The position numbers and the translations under genes are program-made. The notes under the pieces were generated by a model. The model saw nothing but the letters and a program-made list of their open reading frames with translations. It was not told where the DNA came from and did not search any database. A stretch of DNA of 22,096 bases from Isoetes engelmannii (Eukaryota; Streptophyta; Lycopodiopsida; Isoetales; Isoetaceae): positions 1-22,096 of the forward strand of contig JAANSK020261160.1 in assembly GCA_011763485.2 (NCBI GenBank). Direction: 5' to 3'. The first letter of the stretch is position 1, and each line of letters opens with the position of its first letter. Below are positions 19,125 through 22,096 of the stretch, piece after piece.

Positions 19125-20520
19125 GTATTTTTTCTTGCCTTTTCCATGTTCATGATGCTACGTACAGGTGTTTTCTCTGGGCATCTTCCCCGTTTTATTG
19201 GTTTCTGAAGCCTATTTACATTTCTAAAATACTGGGAGCAGCATATATGCTCCGCAATATAGATGCTGGATCTTCTACATGTGCTTTCTTTTTCTTCCTG
19301 AATTTGCAATGCTCTATTTTCCACCTCCATTTTGAGGGCATAGGGCTTGAACTTGAATTAAATCTCAGGGCCTACGACAGGATTTGGTTTTCTAGTGTTT
19401 TAGCTAGGAAGAATAACTGCACAGCAGACTCTACCAATGGTATGTTATTCAGAAAAAAACTACCATATATTTTTGGAAGATAAACCCTTGTTCGCAAATT
19501 TGGTTATGAGTTGTGATAGGTAAGGTTTGACATAATACATGTATTAGCTTGATGGAGGTGTGTAGCTAATCCATCTCTGCCGCAGAAGCACATCATTTGA
19601 TGGCCCTCCTATTTGCAGGAAATTCATAAGGTGCATATTCTATTTGCAGATTAGAATGATTACGAGCAGGGTTAATTAATATTTAATACATGTTACCATA
19701 AATACAGAATCCCTTGCTGGTGATGTGCTTCAATGAACAAACAAGAATAAAAAGGAAAGAAGTCACATTATGCTTAGTCATTGCTGTTAGTATCTACCAC
19801 TTTACTGACATATTTGGATTTGCAATAGGGTGGAATCATCATCCAGTTTGTCGAGCTTGATATCACTTCATATTTTCACTTTCTGAACATCATGAAGGAC
19901 TTGGTGTTGGAAAAGGCAGGAAGAACTGCAGTAATTGTGGAGCTGGTATTTATTGAGCTGATTAATTTCCGTTGTCTAGCAAAGTGAGCGTGTTGGATGT
20001 ATCAAAGACGTATGGCCTTAATGGCGGGGTATGTTTTGGTAATGCATAATATATTAGGTGGGACTATAAGTTTGGCAGAGGAAGTTTTGGTATATTGGAG
20101 GAAGAATATGAGCAGCAAAGGGTATAGGCTTGGCTTTTCTAATGTAAGTGGTGCCATAAAGTCTTCACAAATTTGATTGAAAAATAAATGTAACAACGAT
20201 TAATTTAAAAGGACTAATGCTGATACATATGCTGCAGATATATTTGTGTATACTGAGATGCTCATGATTTTGAGAGTACAGTAACAAGGTTTATTATAAT
20301 ATTCCAGTAAAGTTCAAATCTATGACAGAGCAGATATTACATGGATCATTTCCCTGGTCATAGATCTGACCACATTATGCTATGCTGATGTAAGCAGCTA
20401 GCTGATCATTAGCAAAGCATGATTTTTATTAGATTCTATGCAGGATATAGTATGTGTTCAGAATTTGCTAGATTTGACAAATCATCTTGTGGTAGACAAT
20501 CTTATATGGATGTTGCGGAG

Positions 20521-21122
20521 TCCATCTGTTCCAGTGTCTAACACGGATGCTAGTATTCCTTAAACCAACAGATACCATTATGAACTCTTGCGGGGGCTTC
20601 TATGGGGGAAGAATGAATGTTTATGATCGTGTTCCTGAAGCAACTGTATGGTTTGGTTGGACTTCTTGTTTATGCACGCATGTCTAGAGTTGAGATTTCA
20701 CCATGTCCATCTTTCAGGCAAGTGCGTTAATGAACATTGCAGCTGCTAGTTGTCAAGCTGTGGGAGGTACACAGACCACACCTCAGCCAATATTTCTCAA
20801 CCTGTAACACCTTCAGATGATGGCCCTGTTGGTAATTGCATTTCCTTCCCCAGTTAATGTAAAAAAAGATCAGAATAAGTAACATAGTTCATGATTCCCA
20901 GATATCAAGCAGCTGCATAGATTTCTGTTAAAACGGAAACAAAGATATAGCGAAACATCTCCATATCCTGCAGAAAGCTCAAAGGATATTTCCAGTGACA
21001 AAGTAGGTTTTGAGGAAAAGAAATTACCTGTTTCTAAATCTCCAGCCCCTGCAGATCTTTTCAGGGTACTTGAGCAAAAGATGAAGCGAACAATCCTTAG
21101 CAAACGAGCCAATCTGTTATGA
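20521..21122 (+). pseudogene. TIFY/JAZ-type transcriptional repressor gene relic (TIFY and Jas motifs)
   Basis: Three exon-like blocks on the + strand. The first, ending at 20645 before a GTATGG donor, reads GGFYGGRMNVYDRVPEAT, a TIFY motif with TIFY changed to GGFY. The second (20718-20831, after TTTCAG) continues ASALMNIAAAS in phase, completing the TIFY domain, then a linker ending SDDGPV. The third (20902-21122) reads DIKQLHRFLLKRKQRYSETSPY, fitting the Jas consensus LxRFLxKRKxRxxxxxPY, and runs to a stop after ILSKRANLL. The intron before it sits where JAZ genes carry their conserved Jas intron. TIFY proteins repress transcription through NINJA/TOPLESS; JAZ members bind MYC factors and are degraded through COI1. 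The usual LPIAR(R/K) degron reads GPVDIK here. The second exon is one base out of frame between its two ends, and the region upstream of the TIFY motif holds a stop or frame change, so I call it a relic. JAZ versus PEAPOD class is unresolved. Confidence 0.72.
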
Positions 21123-21910
21123 GTTGTTACGAATTCTGCAATAAGGGCAAGAACATCCATGTACTATACAAATGTTTACCAATTCTAACATCCTTTTATG
21201 ATATTTTTGCTATGCTTTATATCATATATTAGAACCGCTTCGGCTTCTTTTACGGAATTCTTGATATTTGTGGTAGAATGGCACTCTCATTGTGTTGTGT
21301 GTTAAACCTTGCCAATTAACCACTAGGGGAATGAAGGACTTAGCATTATGTTCATATCATGTGTATAAGTCTGCCACGGGGATAAACAATTGTTTAATTG
21401 GATCATAACTTCCCTCATATTATTTCAGCGCAGAAAAGGGGTTAAAATTCATCAAATCTTCCTTAATTGGCACGGTGTTGTTGATTTGCAGCGAAATTTA
21501 TTTGAATTGCTTGGTTATATGATAATCAGAAAAGGAATCTCTAGACTTGCCTACAGCGCATGCGTTGCACTCTCTCCATATGTTATCTTGCCACCAAAGC
21601 ATAGAGACCTTGGAATAGGTAAATGCAAAGACACAATGCCATGGAGCGGAATTTAAACGAGTCTTGCCTTCTCTCAATGTTGTCCTCATTTTCCAGCTCA
21701 ATATTGCTTCAAATTATCAATAGATCTAAGTTTATCATCTGCCTATATCAGTGCGTGTAGAAGGTGCATCTTAGTATTGTGATCCGAACATTGGTACATT
21801 GATTCAAGTCCACAACTAAAATAGGCCTAAAGCATATGGTTGATTCAAAGTTCATAGCTAAAATAGGCATATGGTAGATCAACAAGGCGTAGTATATGTA
21901 AAAAGGGATA
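21123..21910. other. 3' flank of the TIFY relic, no gene assigned
   Basis: AT-rich sequence. A splice-acceptor-like TTATTTCAG at about 21421-21429 precedes an open frame to about 21656, but the product has no motif I recognise; it may be a spliced 3' UTR or chance. Confidence 0.35.
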
Positions 21911-22096
21911 ACATAACGGATCATGGTGTGAAGATATATTTAACATAATCTGTTATATTAAAAAAATTAATGTAACACATTATGGTGTGAAGGTGTATTT
22001 AACGGAATCCGTTACGTTAAAAAATTTTAACATAACGGATTATGGTGTGAAAGTGTATTTAACGGAATCTGTTATCTTAAAATTTTTAACATAACG
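21911..22096. repeat. 60-bp tandem repeat array running off the right edge
   Basis: Units start at 21911, 21970, 22030 and 22089 (period 59-60 bp; three full copies and a partial one). Each has AACATAACGGAT, then (T/C)ATGGTGTGAA, GTATTTAACGGAATC(T/C)GTTA and an A/T run. Within each unit ATAACGGAT and ATC(T/C)GTTAT form a short inverted repeat. The full extent lies outside the window. Confidence 0.93.

Noticed and set aside
19037-19483. A 148-codon + strand open frame
   Set aside because: It runs straight through a good donor site at 19125 into T-rich intron-like sequence. Only its first part could be exonic.
1-22096. CRISPR arrays, prokaryotic operons, rRNA or tRNA genes
   Set aside because: None were seen. 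The tandem arrays lack the repeat-spacer pattern, and the genes are plainly plant nuclear.

Overview
The window is nuclear DNA of a flowering plant. Genes are intron-split, intergenic DNA is AT-rich and full of transposon relics, and the recognisable proteins are plant families (COBRA-like, plant homogentisate dioxygenase, TIFY/JAZ, plant 2-oxoglutarate dioxygenase). I cannot name the species; a eudicot or magnoliid fits better than a grass.

Layout. Positions 2-871 hold the 3' end of a COBRA-like GPI-anchored wall protein gene (COBL7/COBL10 type, + strand). About 7 kb of accessory DNA follows (872-7944): a duplicated block in the 3' flank, a gag-only LTR-retrotransposon fossil (- strand), a broken first-exon piece of a 2-oxoglutarate/Fe(II) dioxygenase gene (- strand) abutting it, a fold-back MITE-like element with an expanded minisatellite arm, twin perfect palindromes, a poly(A)-tailed SINE-like piece, and a 38-bp-arm hairpin. 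At 7945-9985 lies a complete two-exon COBRA-like gene (635 aa), a tandem paralogue of the first.

On the - strand, converging on it, is a complete nine-exon homogentisate 1,2-dioxygenase gene (18237 down to 10596, 462 aa). All splice phases were reconciled by hand. Two of its introns (about 2.0 and 3.4 kb) are much larger than the others and hold repeat debris.

Beyond its start, head-to-head with it, is a relic of a TIFY/JAZ-type transcriptional repressor gene (+ strand, secure part about 20580-21122). It has a recognisable TIFY motif, a Jas motif with an intron at the usual Jas-intron position, a degenerate hormone-degron segment and one frame conflict. It is bracketed by related AT-rich repeats in opposite orientation (about 18660-18800 and 21911-22096), and two short exact or near-exact tandem duplications sit at its possible 5' end.

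How the genes relate: the COBRA-like pair would act in cell-wall and cellulose organisation. HGD degrades homogentisate, the tyrosine-derived branch-point metabolite also used for tocopherol and plastoquinone. The TIFY relic is the least expected item. It is either a decayed jasmonate-type repressor or a gene fragment carried by a DNA transposon.
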